A DNA stretch of 64,000 bases, from assembly GCF_035593265.1 (NCBI RefSeq), contig NZ_CP141614.1:2666001-2730000 (forward strand), in the 5' to 3' direction. The translations under genes and the position numbers were made by a program. Under the pieces are notes generated by a model. It made no database searches, was not told the DNA's origin, and worked only from the letters and a program-made list of their open reading frames with translations. Source of the DNA: Limnochorda sp. LNt (GTDB lineage Bacteria; Bacillota; Limnochordia; Limnochordales; Geochordaceae). Of the stretch, positions 51,880 to 62,515 are shown piece after piece (position 1 is the stretch's first letter; the number at the start of each line of letters is the position of its first letter).

Positions 51880-51940
51880 TGGGACCACATCCGCACGACG
51901 CGCGACGCCCTTGGAGTCTCGGGGGTGACCGGGGCCCGGG

Positions 51941-52049
51941 TCACGACGGCCGCGGCGCCCCCTCCCCGCCGTCGAGCCATCCCATCGCCCGTGCTACGGC
52001 CCGCTGCCACGTACGGTAGGCCGTCTCCCGCCTGTCGGGCTCCCACCGG
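51941..52049 (-). pseudogene. Displaced 3' end of glpK
   Basis: Just outside the left end of the IS, the minus strand reads RWEPDRRETAYRTWQRAVAR then AMGWLDGGEGAPRPS-stop. YxxWxxAVxRxxGW is the conserved C-terminal helix of glycerol kinase. The main glpK reading frame stops at ...EARRWTPRL at the right IS end, so removing the IS rejoins RRW to EPDRRETAYR. Confidence 0.8.
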
Positions 52050-53932
52050 GCTGGCGTTGTACAGTAAGTGGCCACAACCCGCCCCCACCCGCACGGTGCG
52101 AAGCGGGTTTGCGGGCCATTCCCCGTAGAAAAACGCGGATGCGCGTAGACACAACCACAAAAGATGTAGCTATTGACACAGCGTGGTAAACGAGTTACGA
52201 TGTAGGCACGATGTACGTGCGCACCGTCACTTCCAAGGGCATCCAATACGCCCAGCTTGCCCATAACGTCCGGGACCTCAAGACTGGACAGCCCCGGGCC
52301 CAGGTGCTGTACACCTTCGGCCGGGTCGACCAGCTCGACCTGGACGCGCTGCGCCGCCTGGTGCGCAGCATCGCCCGGTTCCTGCCCCCGACGAGCAGGC
52401 CCAACTGCAGAAGCGATCTCGGCATGGAGTGGCCCTTTCGGTACCTGGGCTCCCCGAAGCTGGGCGGGACGTGGCTTTCGGACGGGCTGTGGCGGCGGCT
52501 GGGCATCCAGAAGACCTTGCAGCGCCTGCTCAAGCGCTGCCACTACCAGACCCCCATCGAGCGGCTCCTCTTCGCCATGGCGGCCAACCGGGCCTGGCGC
52601 CGTCCAGCAAGCCGGCCATCGAGAAGTGGGTGGCGCAGGACGTCTACATCGACCAGCCGCCCGCGGTGGAAGTCCACCAGCTCTACCGGCCATGGACTTT
52701 CTGCTGGAGGCTGCCGAGGCGATCCAGCGCGAGGTCTTCTGGACGCTGGCCAACCTCTTCAACCTCGAAGTGGACGTCATCTTCTTCGATACGACGACGG
52801 CGTACTTCGAAATCGAGGGCGAGGACGCCGACGGGTTGCGCCGCTGGGGGCACAGCGCCGATGATCATCCGAAGATGGCCCAGGTGGTCATCGGCTTGGC
52901 CGTGACCCGGGACGGCATCCCGGTCCGCTGCTGGGTCTGGCCCGGCAACACCGGCGACCAGAACGTCGTGGCCGAGGTCAAACGGGATCTCAACGGCTGG
53001 AAGCTCAACCGGGTGGTCGTGGTGTTGGACACGGGCTTCAACTCCGAGGCGAACCGCCGCATCCTGCAGGGCGCCGGCGATCACTACATCATCGGGGAGA
53101 AGTTGCGGGTGGGCCCCCAGGGGTGCCCGCGGAGGCGCTGCGCCGGGCGGCAAGTACCGCAGGCTTCCCGACGGGCTGGAGATCAAGGAGGTCGTGGTCG
53201 GAGGGGATAGCGCCGCCCGCCGGCGCTTCGTCATCGTCCGCAACCCCGAGGAGGCCGAGCGGGACCGCCAGAAGCGGGAGTCCATCCTGGCCGAGCTTCG
53301 CCAGCGGCTCGAAGCGCTCAAACAGAAGCAGGGCGAGGCGCATACCAAGGCAGCCTGCGAGCTGCGGGCCCACGAGACCTTCGGCCGCTACCTGCGCCAG
53401 ACGTGGGCGCGCGACTGGTCATCGACGCGGCCAAGGTTCGCCGAGAAGCCGCCCTCGACGGGAAGTTCGTGATCGGCAGCTCCGACGACTTTTGCCCGCC
53501 GAAGACCTGGTCTACGGCTACAAGCAACTCTGGCAGGTGGAACGGGTGCACCGGGACCTGAAGCACACGGTCGACGTCCGGCCGATGTACCACCGGCTCG
53601 ACGACCGCATCCGGTCCCACGTGCTGCTGTGCTGGCTGGCCCTCCTCATGATCCGGGTGGCCGAGAACGAGACGGGCCAGACCTGGCGACAGATGCGGGA
53701 TCTGGTCGCCCCATCGACGTGGGCCGCCACGCCACCGCCCACGGCGAGGTCTGGCAGGTCCGCCCCCTCACCGAAGAGCAGAAGGCGCTGTTTCAGGCCC
53801 TGAAGGTCGACCGACCGCCCCACTACCTGAAGATTGTGACGCCCACCCGAAAAACGGCGTAGATACAACCGCTTTGTCCACCTCAGCCCTTATAGATCCC
53901 GTCATGTCGCTCTTTGTCACCTTGAATTGTCG

Positions 53933-53954
<22 letters not shown>
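52050..53954 (+). mobile_element. IS1634/IS4-like insertion sequence inside glpK
   Basis: Terminal inverted repeats GCTGGCGTTGTACAG (52050-52064) and, on the other strand, GCTGGCGTTGAACAG (53940-53954) differ at one base. CCACCGG occurs at both flanks (52043-52049 and 53963-53969); the left copy abuts the element, the right is 8 bases away. One transposase fills the element. The insertion truncates glpK. Confidence 0.85.
52211..53862 (+). pseudogene. IS1634-family transposase with multiple frameshifts
   Basis: DDE transposase starting MYVRTVTSKGIQYAQLAHNV. First acidic residues in FFDTTTAYFEIEGED, then VVVLDTGFNSEANRRILQGA, GKFVIGSSDD and YKQLWQVERVHRDLKHTVDV with the Glu, YHRLDDRIRSHVLLCWLALL. 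At least seven frame breaks (about 52601, 52688, 53121, 53149, 53408, 53491, 53717) can each be mended by adding one base to a short G, C or T run. All look like single-base losses, so sequence error is as likely as decay. Confidence 0.85.
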
Positions 53955-55387
<1,433 letters not shown>

Positions 55388-55436
55388 GGCGCCCTCTCCT
55401 TCCTCCCTGCTACTTGTCGACGCTCAACGAGAGGCT

Positions 55437-55452
55437 GCGCACGAAGGTGCGC
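55437..55452. promoter_or_regulatory. Hairpin in the glpK leader
   Basis: GCGCAC-GAAG-GTGCGC. The 169-base stretch between ugpB and glpK also holds CATGC-5-GCATG and a G-rich stem with loop near 55500-55540. Such stems are candidate GlpP antitermination targets, but no T-run marks a terminator. Confidence 0.35.
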
Positions 55453-55556
55453 TGGCAAGAGAGAAGCTGGACCGACTCATGCCGATAGCATGCTTGCACG
55501 GCGAGGAGGGCAGGATCGGGCTATCGGCCCTCCCCCGCCCTCCGACACTTTACAGC

Positions 55557-56903
55557 CTACCGGCCGGTGGTGAGGTTGTACTGGACGATGGCGTCCGTCA
55601 CGGTCCGGGCGGCGCCGTCCAGCGCGGCCTTGGAGGTGGCGCGACCGGCCAGCACCGTCTCGATAGCGGCCTCGATGGTCTGGCGCGCCTGCGGGAAGAC
55701 GCCGATGAGCGCCCCCTGCGTCACCCGGTTGTTGGGCGCCATGTGGAGCTGGCGGATGGCCGTCTCGAACTGCGGATACTGCTGGCGCCAGGCCACCGCC
55801 AGCGGCTGCTCGTAGCCGGAGCGCCGGATCGGGTAGTACCCGGAGACGGTGTACCAGAAGGCCTGCTCCTCGGGCGAGGCCATGTGCTTCACGAACTCCC
55901 AGGCGCACTGCTGCTCGGCCTGCGGGCGGTCCTTGAGGATCCAGAGGGAGGCCCCGCCGATGATGGTGCCCCACTTTTGGTAGGCCGCCTCGTCCGGCCT
56001 CGGCAAGAAGCCCGTCCCCAGCTCGAAGCGCCCGACCGAGGCGTCCAGCAGGCTGCGCAACGTCGCCGTCGAGTCGATGGTCATGGCCGCCCGGCCCGCC
56101 GTGAAGGCGTTGCGGGCGTCGACGGTCTGCCGACCGGGGTTGAAGTCGATGCCCCGGTCGTACAGCAGCTTCCACCAGTCCAGGACACGGACGCCCTCGG
56201 GGCCGTTGAAGGTGGCGGCCGTCGCCCGGCCGTCCCGCCCGTTGCCGTTGTTGGCGTACATGCCGCCCGACACCGCCAGAAACTGCTCGAAGAACCAGCC
56301 GTAGATGGCCAGCGTGATCCCGTACTGGCTGGTGCGGCCCGCGTTGTCCTTGACGGTCAGCTTCTGCCCCATCGAGACCACGTCATCGAAGGTGCGGGGC
56401 GGCACGTCGGGGTCCAGACCGGCCCGGCGGAAGGCGTCCTTGTTGTAGTAGAGCAAGGGGTTGGAGGTGTTGAAAGGCATCGAGTAGATGCGCCCGTCCA
56501 CCGAGTAGTAGGCCAGGACGTTGGGCTCGAAGTCGCTCAGGTCGTACCCCTCACGGTCCACGAAGTCCTGGATGGGCACGGCCACGCCCAGGTCCACCAT
56601 GAGGCGCGTGCCGATGTCGTACAGCTGCATCACGGCCGGGATGTCGCGCGACTGGAGGCCGGCCTTGAGCTTGTTGAGCGCGTCGTCGTACGTGCCCTGG
56701 TAGATGGCCTCCACCGTGCAGGCGCTCTGAGACTGGTTGAAGCGCTGCACCATCTCGGGGATGGAGCGGCCTCCCAGATCCCCGCCCATGCTGTGCCAGA
56801 ACGCGATCCGAGTCGGCGCCGCCGCCACAGGCCCGATCGCACTCGCCAGCGTCAGGAGCAAGAGGACGCCCATGGCGATCATGCGCCGGTAGATCCGGTT
56901 CAT
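55557..56903 (-). CDS. ugpB: sn-Glycerol-3-phosphate ABC transporter binding protein
   Basis: 448 residues with signal peptide (MIAMGVLLLLTLASAIGPVA). UgpB features: IAFWHSMGGDLGGRSIPEMV, RFNQSQSACTVEAIYQGTYD, IPAVMQLYDIGTRLMVDLGV, MPFNTSNPLLYYNKDAFRRA and ASLWILKDRP. It binds glycerol 3-phosphate or its diesters in the periplasm. It lies after ugpE and before glpK on the same strand, 128 bases from ugpE. Confidence 0.88.
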   Translation of the reverse strand: MNRIYRRMIAMGVLLLLTLASAIGPVAAAPTRIAFWHSMGGDLGGRSIPEMVQRFNQSQSACTVEAIYQGTYDDALNKLKAGLQSRDIPAVMQLYDIGTRLMVDLGVAVPIQDFVDREGYDLSDFEPNVLAYYSVDGRIYSMPFNTSNPLLYYNKDAFRRAGLDPDVPPRTFDDVVSMGQKLTVKDNAGRTSQYGITLAIYGWFFEQFLAVSGGMYANNGNGRDGRATAATFNGPEGVRVLDWWKLLYDRGIDFNPGRQTVDARNAFTAGRAAMTIDSTATLRSLLDASVGRFELGTGFLPRPDEAAYQKWGTIIGGASLWILKDRPQAEQQCAWEFVKHMASPEEQAFWYTVSGYYPIRRSGYEQPLAVAWRQQYPQFETAIRQLHMAPNNRVTQGALIGVFPQARQTIEAAIETVLAGRATSKAALDGAARTVTDAIVQYNLTTGR

Positions 56904-57031
56904 CGCTCACCCTCCCTGTCGGTCTCGTGACGCTCTCCAAGGGACGATCCGCCAGAGTCCACCCCGACGGCATCCTCGACCCCGGCCTCACCCCCTCGAC
57001 GGGCTCGTGCCGGCCTGTGGGCCGCCGGCGG

Positions 57032-57862
57032 CTACTTGAACGCCCCGGCCGTCAGGCCACGGATCAGCTGACGGTTGCCCAGCATGAAGAGCAAGAAGGT
57101 CGGGAGCAGCACGATGACCACGCCGGCCATCACGATGTTGAGGGCAAACCGCTCTTCGTCCCGCAGGACGGCGATCCCGATCTGGACGGTGCGCATGGCC
57201 GGGTTGCTGGTGATCAAGAGCGGCCACAGATACTGGTTGTACGTCTGCAAGAAGCTGTAGACGGCCAGCGTGCCCAGGGCCGGCCTCGCCAGTGGCAAGG
57301 CGATGGTGGTCAGGAAGCGGAAGTTGCCGCATCCGTCGATGGTGGCCGCATCGTAGAGATCCCGCGGGATGCTCAGGAAGAACTGGCGCAGCAGGAACGT
57401 GCCGAAAGCCGTGGCGACGAAGGGCACCGTCAGCCCGGCGAAGGAGTCGGACCACCCGATGGAGCGCACCAGCAGGTAGTTGGGGATGATGGTGGCCTCC
57501 CACGGGATCATCATGGTGGATAGGAAGACCAGGAAAAGCAGGTGACGCCCCCTGAAGGTCAGGAAGGCGAACGCGAAGGCCGCCAGGCTGGCGGTGGCCA
57601 GCTGCCCCACCGTCACCAGCGAGCTCTGCACCACGCTGTTGAAGAGGTACCGGGCCAGGGGCGCCTGCCGCATGGCCTGCGCGAAGTTTTGGAAGCGGGG
57701 CTGGAGCGGGACGAGGCGTGGCGGGTAGCTGGACGCCTCCACCGGGCTGAGCAGGCTGGTGGCCACGGCGTAGTAGAGAGGAAAGACGACCACGGCCGCG
57801 GTCGCCGTCAGGACGGCATACGACAGGACGACCCGGATGCGCCGCCCGATCGCCCGCCTCAC
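57032..57862 (-). CDS. ugpE: Glycerol-3-phosphate/sugar ABC permease (MalG type)
   Basis: 276 residues, six TM helices, with the EAA loop DAATIDGCGNFRFLTTIALP and C-terminus RQLIRGLTAGAFK. GTG 57862 overlaps the ugpA stop as GTGA. Partner of UgpA; the ATPase (UgpC) is not in the window, as is common in Bacillota where a shared MsmX-like ATPase serves several importers. Confidence 0.87.
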   Translation of the reverse strand: MRRAIGRRIRVVLSYAVLTATAAVVVFPLYYAVATSLLSPVEASSYPPRLVPLQPRFQNFAQAMRQAPLARYLFNSVVQSSLVTVGQLATASLAAFAFAFLTFRGRHLLFLVFLSTMMIPWEATIIPNYLLVRSIGWSDSFAGLTVPFVATAFGTFLLRQFFLSIPRDLYDAATIDGCGNFRFLTTIALPLARPALGTLAVYSFLQTYNQYLWPLLITSNPAMRTVQIGIAVLRDEERFALNIVMAGVVIVLLPTFLLFMLGNRQLIRGLTAGAFK

Positions 57863-58809
57863 TGGTAGAACACCCTCCACTCCAGCACCCGGAACTGCAG
57901 GATGGTCAGCAGCAGCATCACGATGAAGAGCACCACCGACTGCGCGGCCGCGAAGCCGTACTGGCCGTTGAAGTAGAACTCCCGGTAGATGGAGTAGACC
58001 ATGGTGTTGGTGGAGTCGATGGGGCCGCCCTTGGTCATGATCTCGAAGGGTGCGAAGGTCTGAAACGCAGCCAGCACGTCGACCACCGCCAGGAAGAAGA
58101 GCGTCGGCGAGACCAGCGGCAGCGTGATGCGCACCAGCGTCGTCAGGAAGCCTGCCCCGTCCAGCGCCGCGCTCTCGTAGTACTCCTCCGGGATGCCCTG
58201 CATGCCGGCCAGCAGGATGATGGTGTTGAGCCCCAGCTGCAGCCATATGGTGGTGAGGGCCACCGACAACAGGGCCGTGGAGGCGTCGGTGTGCCAGCGC
58301 AGCGTCGGCAACCCCAGGCTCTCGAGCAGGTAGTTGAGGGGGCCGATGGCGGGATTGTACATCAGCAAGAAGATGACCGAGGCCGTGGCCCCCGACACCG
58401 CGATGCTGGAGGAGAAGAGCCCCCGGAAGATGCCGATCCGCCGCAGGCGCAGATTGCCCAGCACGGCCAGCGCCAGCGCCAGCAACAGCGTGGCCGGCAC
58501 CACGTACAGCACGAACAGGAAGGTCACCTGGACGCTGTTGAGGAAGGTGGGCGAGGCCAGCCGGAGGTACTGGCCCAGGCCGACGAAGACGGCGGGCCGG
58601 CCGATGGGATCGGTTGCATAAAGACTGAGCCCTATCGTGCGCGCGAGCGGCACGAAGACGAAGGCCGTGAAGATGGCGAGAGATGGCAGGAGATACAGCG
58701 ACGCCTCGCCCAGCCGCCGCATCTCCTTCCACATCGGGCTCGTCCGTCGCCGGGTCGGCCGCGGCGACGGCGTGGAGACAGCTGGCCGCGGCGCTGTGCC
58801 GCCAGGCAC
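57859..58809 (-). CDS. ugpA: Glycerol-3-phosphate/sugar ABC permease (MalF type)
   Basis: About 316 residues: a Pro/Arg-rich cytoplasmic start, then six TM helices (YLLPSLAIFTAFVFVPLART first) and EAA loop ESAALDGAGFLTTLVRITLP. GTG 58809 with AAGGGGG 8 bases upstream is preferred; ATG 58734 has no ribosome site. First gene of the ugpA-ugpE-ugpB-glpK run. Confidence 0.87.
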   Translation of the reverse strand: MPGGTAPRPAVSTPSPRPTRRRTSPMWKEMRRLGEASLYLLPSLAIFTAFVFVPLARTIGLSLYATDPIGRPAVFVGLGQYLRLASPTFLNSVQVTFLFVLYVVPATLLLALALAVLGNLRLRRIGIFRGLFSSSIAVSGATASVIFLLMYNPAIGPLNYLLESLGLPTLRWHTDASTALLSVALTTIWLQLGLNTIILLAGMQGIPEEYYESAALDGAGFLTTLVRITLPLVSPTLFFLAVVDVLAAFQTFAPFEIMTKGGPIDSTNTMVYSIYREFYFNGQYGFAAAQSVVLFIVMLLLTILQFRVLEWRVFYQ

Positions 58810-58967
58810 CCTTCGAACCCCCTTCGGTTGGGACTCACACACGAAGGCCCCGTCCCGGACGCGGGAAAGATGCGCTCCCATCCAGGACGAGGCCTCTCCC
58901 GATCTCCGGCCCCCTGGTGGCACGGAGGCAAGTTCGACGCGGCGGAGCCCTCTCCTCTCCCGAGCCG

Positions 58968-59064
58968 TTACCCCTTGAGCCCCGCCGACATGAAGCTCTC
59001 CACGAACCGCCGCTGATAGATGAGGAAGAGCACCATCAGGGCGGCCGCCTTCGAGGCACTCGGA
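58968..59064 (-). pseudogene. C-terminal remnant of another sugar ABC permease
   Basis: The minus strand reads AALMVLFLIYQRRFVESFMS then AGLKG-stop, the usual end of MalG-type permeases (hydrophobic helix, Q(R)xFVxG, xGxKG). It is unlike the UgpE end in this window and has no matching upstream part. The rest of 58810-59116 holds nothing recognised. Confidence 0.55.
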
Positions 59065-59116
59065 TGCATGCGTATGGTCAAAGACGCTCCTCCTTCGGGG
59101 CGAGACATGACCTCCA

Positions 59117-59166
59117 TAACAGAAACCCCGCCCCGCCGGCCACGCGCGACCGGCCGACGGGGCGGG
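59117..59166 (-). terminator. Intrinsic terminator after the glycerol-1-phosphate dehydrogenase gene
   Basis: On the minus strand CCCCGCCCCGTCGGCC, 9-10 base loop, GGCCGGCGGGGCGGGG (one mismatch), then TTTCTGTT. It lies 53 bases past the gene's stop. Confidence 0.75.
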
Positions 59167-59218
59167 GCCACTCCGTCTCTCCAGCCCCAGCCTGGTGTGG
59201 CGCTCGTTTCGACAATCG

Positions 59219-60664
59219 TTAGCGATTTCCTGCTTCCATCCACCGGGACACCCAGTCGCCCGGGGCACCCGGGTCAGGGCCGACCATCCCCAGCTCCCGC
59301 ATGAGATGCAGCACGGTGTAGCGAGGACGCACCTCCGGAGCCGCCACCAGGGACGTGGCCACCAGCTCGGGAGCCAGCCCTATGGCTCTCCAGGAAGAGG
59401 GGGCACCTGCGTCGTGCAGGGCGGCCGCCAACCGCTCGGGGTCCAGCAGGTACGGCTGCACCGACGCCACTACCCGGTCCCATCGGCGCTCGATTTGCGC
59501 ACGGCGCGCGGCGAGATCCTGCCGACCCCGGCCGAAGAGGCGCCACGGGCCGTCGGCCCAGGCACGCTGCTCCTCCAGGAGCGTCGCAGCCACACGCCCG
59601 AAGCCCTGGCGCACCCACCGCTCGTGGTCGGCGACGTCGACGGGTGCGGGCTCGGGCCAGCTCGACGGCTGCGTCGCCAGGAGCGTCCGGTAGATGCGCT
59701 GCACCAGGGCCGAGGCGACCCCGACCCGCTCGCCGTGCAGGGAGGGTTGACGCCCCTCGAGGAGATCTCGCATCTCCCAGTAGTGGGCCAGGTGGTGCTC
59801 GGATCCCGAGGCGGGCCGGGAGTTGCCCATCATCAGCATGGCGACGCCCACCCGGAGCAGCCCGTCCATGAGGGCCTGGACCGCCTCGGGGGACCGCCAC
59901 GCTACGGCCCCCCGCTCCTGGCCGTTGGTCGACACCGCCTGGCGGATGGGCTCGGCCGCTGCCTCCACCATCCCCACAGCCACCGGACAGAGGTACTCGT
60001 CGTTGAGCCCGGCACTCAGCACCCAGTCGGCCAGGGTCGTCCACTTGCCGGCCAGCTCGGCCCAGCCCGATGCCGTCAATCGGGCAGGGGCCCGTACGTA
60101 CACCTCCGGGTCGGCAACCACCGCCACGGGAGGCGAGGAGGAGTAGGTCACCCGCACCCCGTCCACGATCATGGCGGCCACGGAGGACGTAAAGCCGTCG
60201 ACGCTGGCCGCCGTGGGGACGGCCACCATGGGGACGCGCAGGCGGGACGCGACGAAGCGGGCCAGATCGGTGATGGTGCCTGCGCCGACCGCCACCAGCA
60301 CGACCCCCGGCTCCGGGAGGTCGAGCAGCAGCCGGCCCAGCGCTGGCTCGTCGGGGTGCGGAGGCGGCTCCGCCGGGAGCACCGACGCCGTCACCCGACG
60401 GTTGGTACGTGCCAGCAGCGTACGCACCCGCCGGCCCGCCGCCTCGTCGGTCCGCTCATCGGCCACGACCCACACCGATCCGGCCCCCAGCCCGTCGAGC
60501 AGCTGTGGTAGGGTGGCGAGGGCCCCCGGGCGATGGACGATGCGACGCAGCCCCACCGAGTGCTCGCGGCCACACGAGCAGGCCAACCGCGCCTGCGTCA
60601 CCTCCTCGCCCCGCAGCAGCGCGTCGATGGGCTCGGGAAGACGTCGGTCAGCCGTCCAGACCAT
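59219..60664 (-). CDS. sn-Glycerol-1-phosphate dehydrogenase (AraM/EgsA family)
   Basis: 481 residues: NAD-binding GAGTITD (127-133), metal-binding region VPTAASVDGFTSSVAAMI and the histidines of GSEHHLAHYWE. AraM in Bacillus subtilis makes glycerol 1-phosphate from dihydroxyacetone phosphate with a divalent metal. At 481 residues it is longer than usual (about 390-400), the extra lying at both ends. Next to it, divergently, is an AraL-type phosphatase gene, the same pairing as araL-araM. Confidence 0.87.
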   Translation of the reverse strand: MVWTADRRLPEPIDALLRGEEVTQARLACSCGREHSVGLRRIVHRPGALATLPQLLDGLGAGSVWVVADERTDEAAGRRVRTLLARTNRRVTASVLPAEPPPHPDEPALGRLLLDLPEPGVVLVAVGAGTITDLARFVASRLRVPMVAVPTAASVDGFTSSVAAMIVDGVRVTYSSSPPVAVVADPEVYVRAPARLTASGWAELAGKWTTLADWVLSAGLNDEYLCPVAVGMVEAAAEPIRQAVSTNGQERGAVAWRSPEAVQALMDGLLRVGVAMLMMGNSRPASGSEHHLAHYWEMRDLLEGRQPSLHGERVGVASALVQRIYRTLLATQPSSWPEPAPVDVADHERWVRQGFGRVAATLLEEQRAWADGPWRLFGRGRQDLAARRAQIERRWDRVVASVQPYLLDPERLAAALHDAGAPSSWRAIGLAPELVATSLVAAPEVRPRYTVLHLMRELGMVGPDPGAPGDWVSRWMEAGNR

Positions 60665-60848
60665 GACTCGTCACGCCTCCAGGCGACGGATAAGGACCGC
60701 CGGCCGGCTTCGACGGGGCCCTCTCCCTTCCTCCATGCGTCCCTGCCGGCGTCGAGGCAGGAATCGGGGGGGCCCGCGACGTACCCATCGGCGGTGTCGG
60801 AAGCACGAGATCCGGCATCACGACTGCGCAGGCCGGAGTCACGGAGAG

Positions 60849-60890
60849 AGCCCCTGCGCCTGCAGGCCCCTCGTGCCTGCCGCAGGGGCT
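60849..60890 (+). promoter_or_regulatory. Long two-part hairpin in the leader of the HAD phosphatase gene
   Basis: Outer stem AGCCCCTGCG/CGCAGGGGCT (10 bp, perfect) encloses inner stem GCAGGC-7-GCCTGC, ending 65 bases before TTG 60956. It may be an RNA regulatory element, possibly a GlpP target, or a terminator without T-run. The remainder of 60665-60955 has no gene. Confidence 0.5.
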
Positions 60891-60955
60891 TGGCGCGTTT
60901 GGGGTAGGGCGCCGATGACGCCGGGCAAAGGGGTCTGGGGCGGAGGGCAGGCGAC

Positions 60956-61771
60956 TTGGCACAGGCGAGCTTCGAGTGGCAGGCCTACCGGGGGTACATC
61001 TTCGATCTCGACGGCACCGTCTACCTGGGCGAGCGGCTGATCCCGGGAGCCGACCGGGTGGTGGCCACGCTGCGGGCCTCGGGCCGGCGCGTGGTCTTCC
61101 TCTCCAACAAGCCCCTGGAGAGCCGAGAGTCCTACGCCGCCAAGCTGACGCGGTTGGGCATCCCCACGGCGCCGGAGGACGTCATCCACTCCTCCGCCGT
61201 GCTGGCCCGCGCCCTCGCGACGCGACATCCAGGCGCCACCGCCTTCGTCCTGGGCGAGCCGCCCCTCATCGAGGAGCTGCGCCGGGCCGGCGTGCCCGTG
61301 GTGCAGGACCCGGCGGCGGTGGGCTGGCGCGTCGACTTCGTGGTGGCGGCCTTCGACCGGACCCTGACCTGGGAGAAGCTCAACGACGCGCACCAGGCGC
61401 TGCGCCGAGGCGCCCGCCTCGTCGCCACCAACCCGGATCGCACCTGCCCCGTCGAGGGCGGCGACGTGCCGGACGCCGGGGCGGTCATCGCTGCGCTGGA
61501 GGCCTCCTCGGGCCGCCGGCTCGAGTGGGTGGGGGGCAAGCCGTCGCCCCTGGTCGTGGAGGCCGCCCTGGCGCGGCTGGGCACGCAGCCCCACGAGACG
61601 GTCATGGTGGGGGACCGGCTGGAGACGGACATGGCCATGGCGCGCCGAGCCGGTCTGACGGCCGTCCTGGTGCTGACCGGCGTGACGGGCCCGGACCTCG
61701 TCGCCTCGGCACCCGAGCCGTGGCGGCCGGATCTGGTGTTGGACAGCATCGATCAGCTGGTGAGGCCGTAG
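60956..61771 (+). CDS. HAD-IIA phosphatase (AraL/NagD/phosphoglycolate phosphatase type)
   Basis: 271 residues: FDLDGTVYLGERLIPGADRV (motif I), LSNKPLESRESYAAKLTRLG (motif II), GGKPSPLVVEAAL (motif III Lys), GDRLETDMAMARRAG (motif IV). Members dephosphorylate small sugar phosphates including glycerol phosphate. TTG 60956 has GGAGGG 8 bases upstream. Its neighbours, G1P dehydrogenase and GlpP, suggest glycerol-1- or 3-phosphate as substrate. Confidence 0.88.
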   Translation: MAQASFEWQAYRGYIFDLDGTVYLGERLIPGADRVVATLRASGRRVVFLSNKPLESRESYAAKLTRLGIPTAPEDVIHSSAVLARALATRHPGATAFVLGEPPLIEELRRAGVPVVQDPAAVGWRVDFVVAAFDRTLTWEKLNDAHQALRRGARLVATNPDRTCPVEGGDVPDAGAVIAALEASSGRRLEWVGGKPSPLVVEAALARLGTQPHETVMVGDRLETDMAMARRAGLTAVLVLTGVTGPDLVASAPEPWRPDLVLDSIDQLVRP

Positions 61772-61783
61772 GGTGGCGTGGCT

Positions 61784-62389
61784 TCAGGGGCGCAGAGACC
61801 AGAGCCCGGCAGCGCTGGTCGAGACCGCGACGACGGGGCTCGAGAGGACGTACCGCAGCTCGTCCGGGCTCTGCACGAGCCCTCCGGCGATGACGGGAGG
61901 CAGTTCACGAAATGGGATGCGAGCCTGGATGGCGGGCACGATGAGGGCCGGCATGATCTCCACGGCGTCGGGCCGGGTGCCCCGGACGACGGAGACGGCA
62001 GTGGATAGCGACGCCGAATCCAGCAGGAAGACTCGCTGGATGGCCAGCAACCCCACGCGCCGCGCGTCTCGGATCAGCGCGCTGCGCGTGGTGATGATGC
62101 CGTCCACCCCCACCTCCCGGGCCAGCAGCTCCACGCCGGCGGCGTCCTTGCCCACCCCCTCCACCAGATCCAGATGGGCGAAGGTGTACCGACCCAGGTG
62201 GCGGCACGTCTGGGCAATGGCCCGCAGCTCGAAGATGGTGCAGTTGAGGACGAAGACGACGCCGACGTCGGTGCGCTCCAGGCCGGCCAGGTCGTCGGCG
62301 CCGCGGACGGCGGCGATGATCCGGGTGCGACGGACCACCTCGAGCCACGATGGCCGCTGGTCGGTGGGTCGATGGGTGTTTACAGGCAT
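61784..62389 (-). CDS. glpP: Glycerol-3-phosphate-responsive antiterminator
   Basis: 201 residues of the GlpP family (TIM-barrel RNA-binding protein): IIAAVRGADDLAGLERTDVG, VVFVLNCTIFELRAIAQTCR, FAHLDLVEGVGKDAAGVELL, VDGIITTRSALIRDARRVGL, AVEIMPALIVPAIQARIP, VIAGGLVQSPDELRYVLSSP. With G3P it prevents termination in glp leaders in Bacillus. ATG 62389 has GAGGGAG 4 bases upstream. Convergent with the HAD gene and divergent from the glpD operon across 126 bases. Confidence 0.93.
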   Translation of the reverse strand: MPVNTHRPTDQRPSWLEVVRRTRIIAAVRGADDLAGLERTDVGVVFVLNCTIFELRAIAQTCRHLGRYTFAHLDLVEGVGKDAAGVELLAREVGVDGIITTRSALIRDARRVGLLAIQRVFLLDSASLSTAVSVVRGTRPDAVEIMPALIVPAIQARIPFRELPPVIAGGLVQSPDELRYVLSSPVVAVSTSAAGLWSLRP

Positions 62390-62515
62390 GTCGCTCCCTC
62401 GCCGGCTCACGTTTCGGTGCGGGAGCCCGGGCCCCTTCCCCGGAGAGTCGCCGTTACCCCGACGGGATCGTCCCAGCGCCCTCGAGCGACACCGTCGACG
62501 AGGAGGGCTCTTGGC

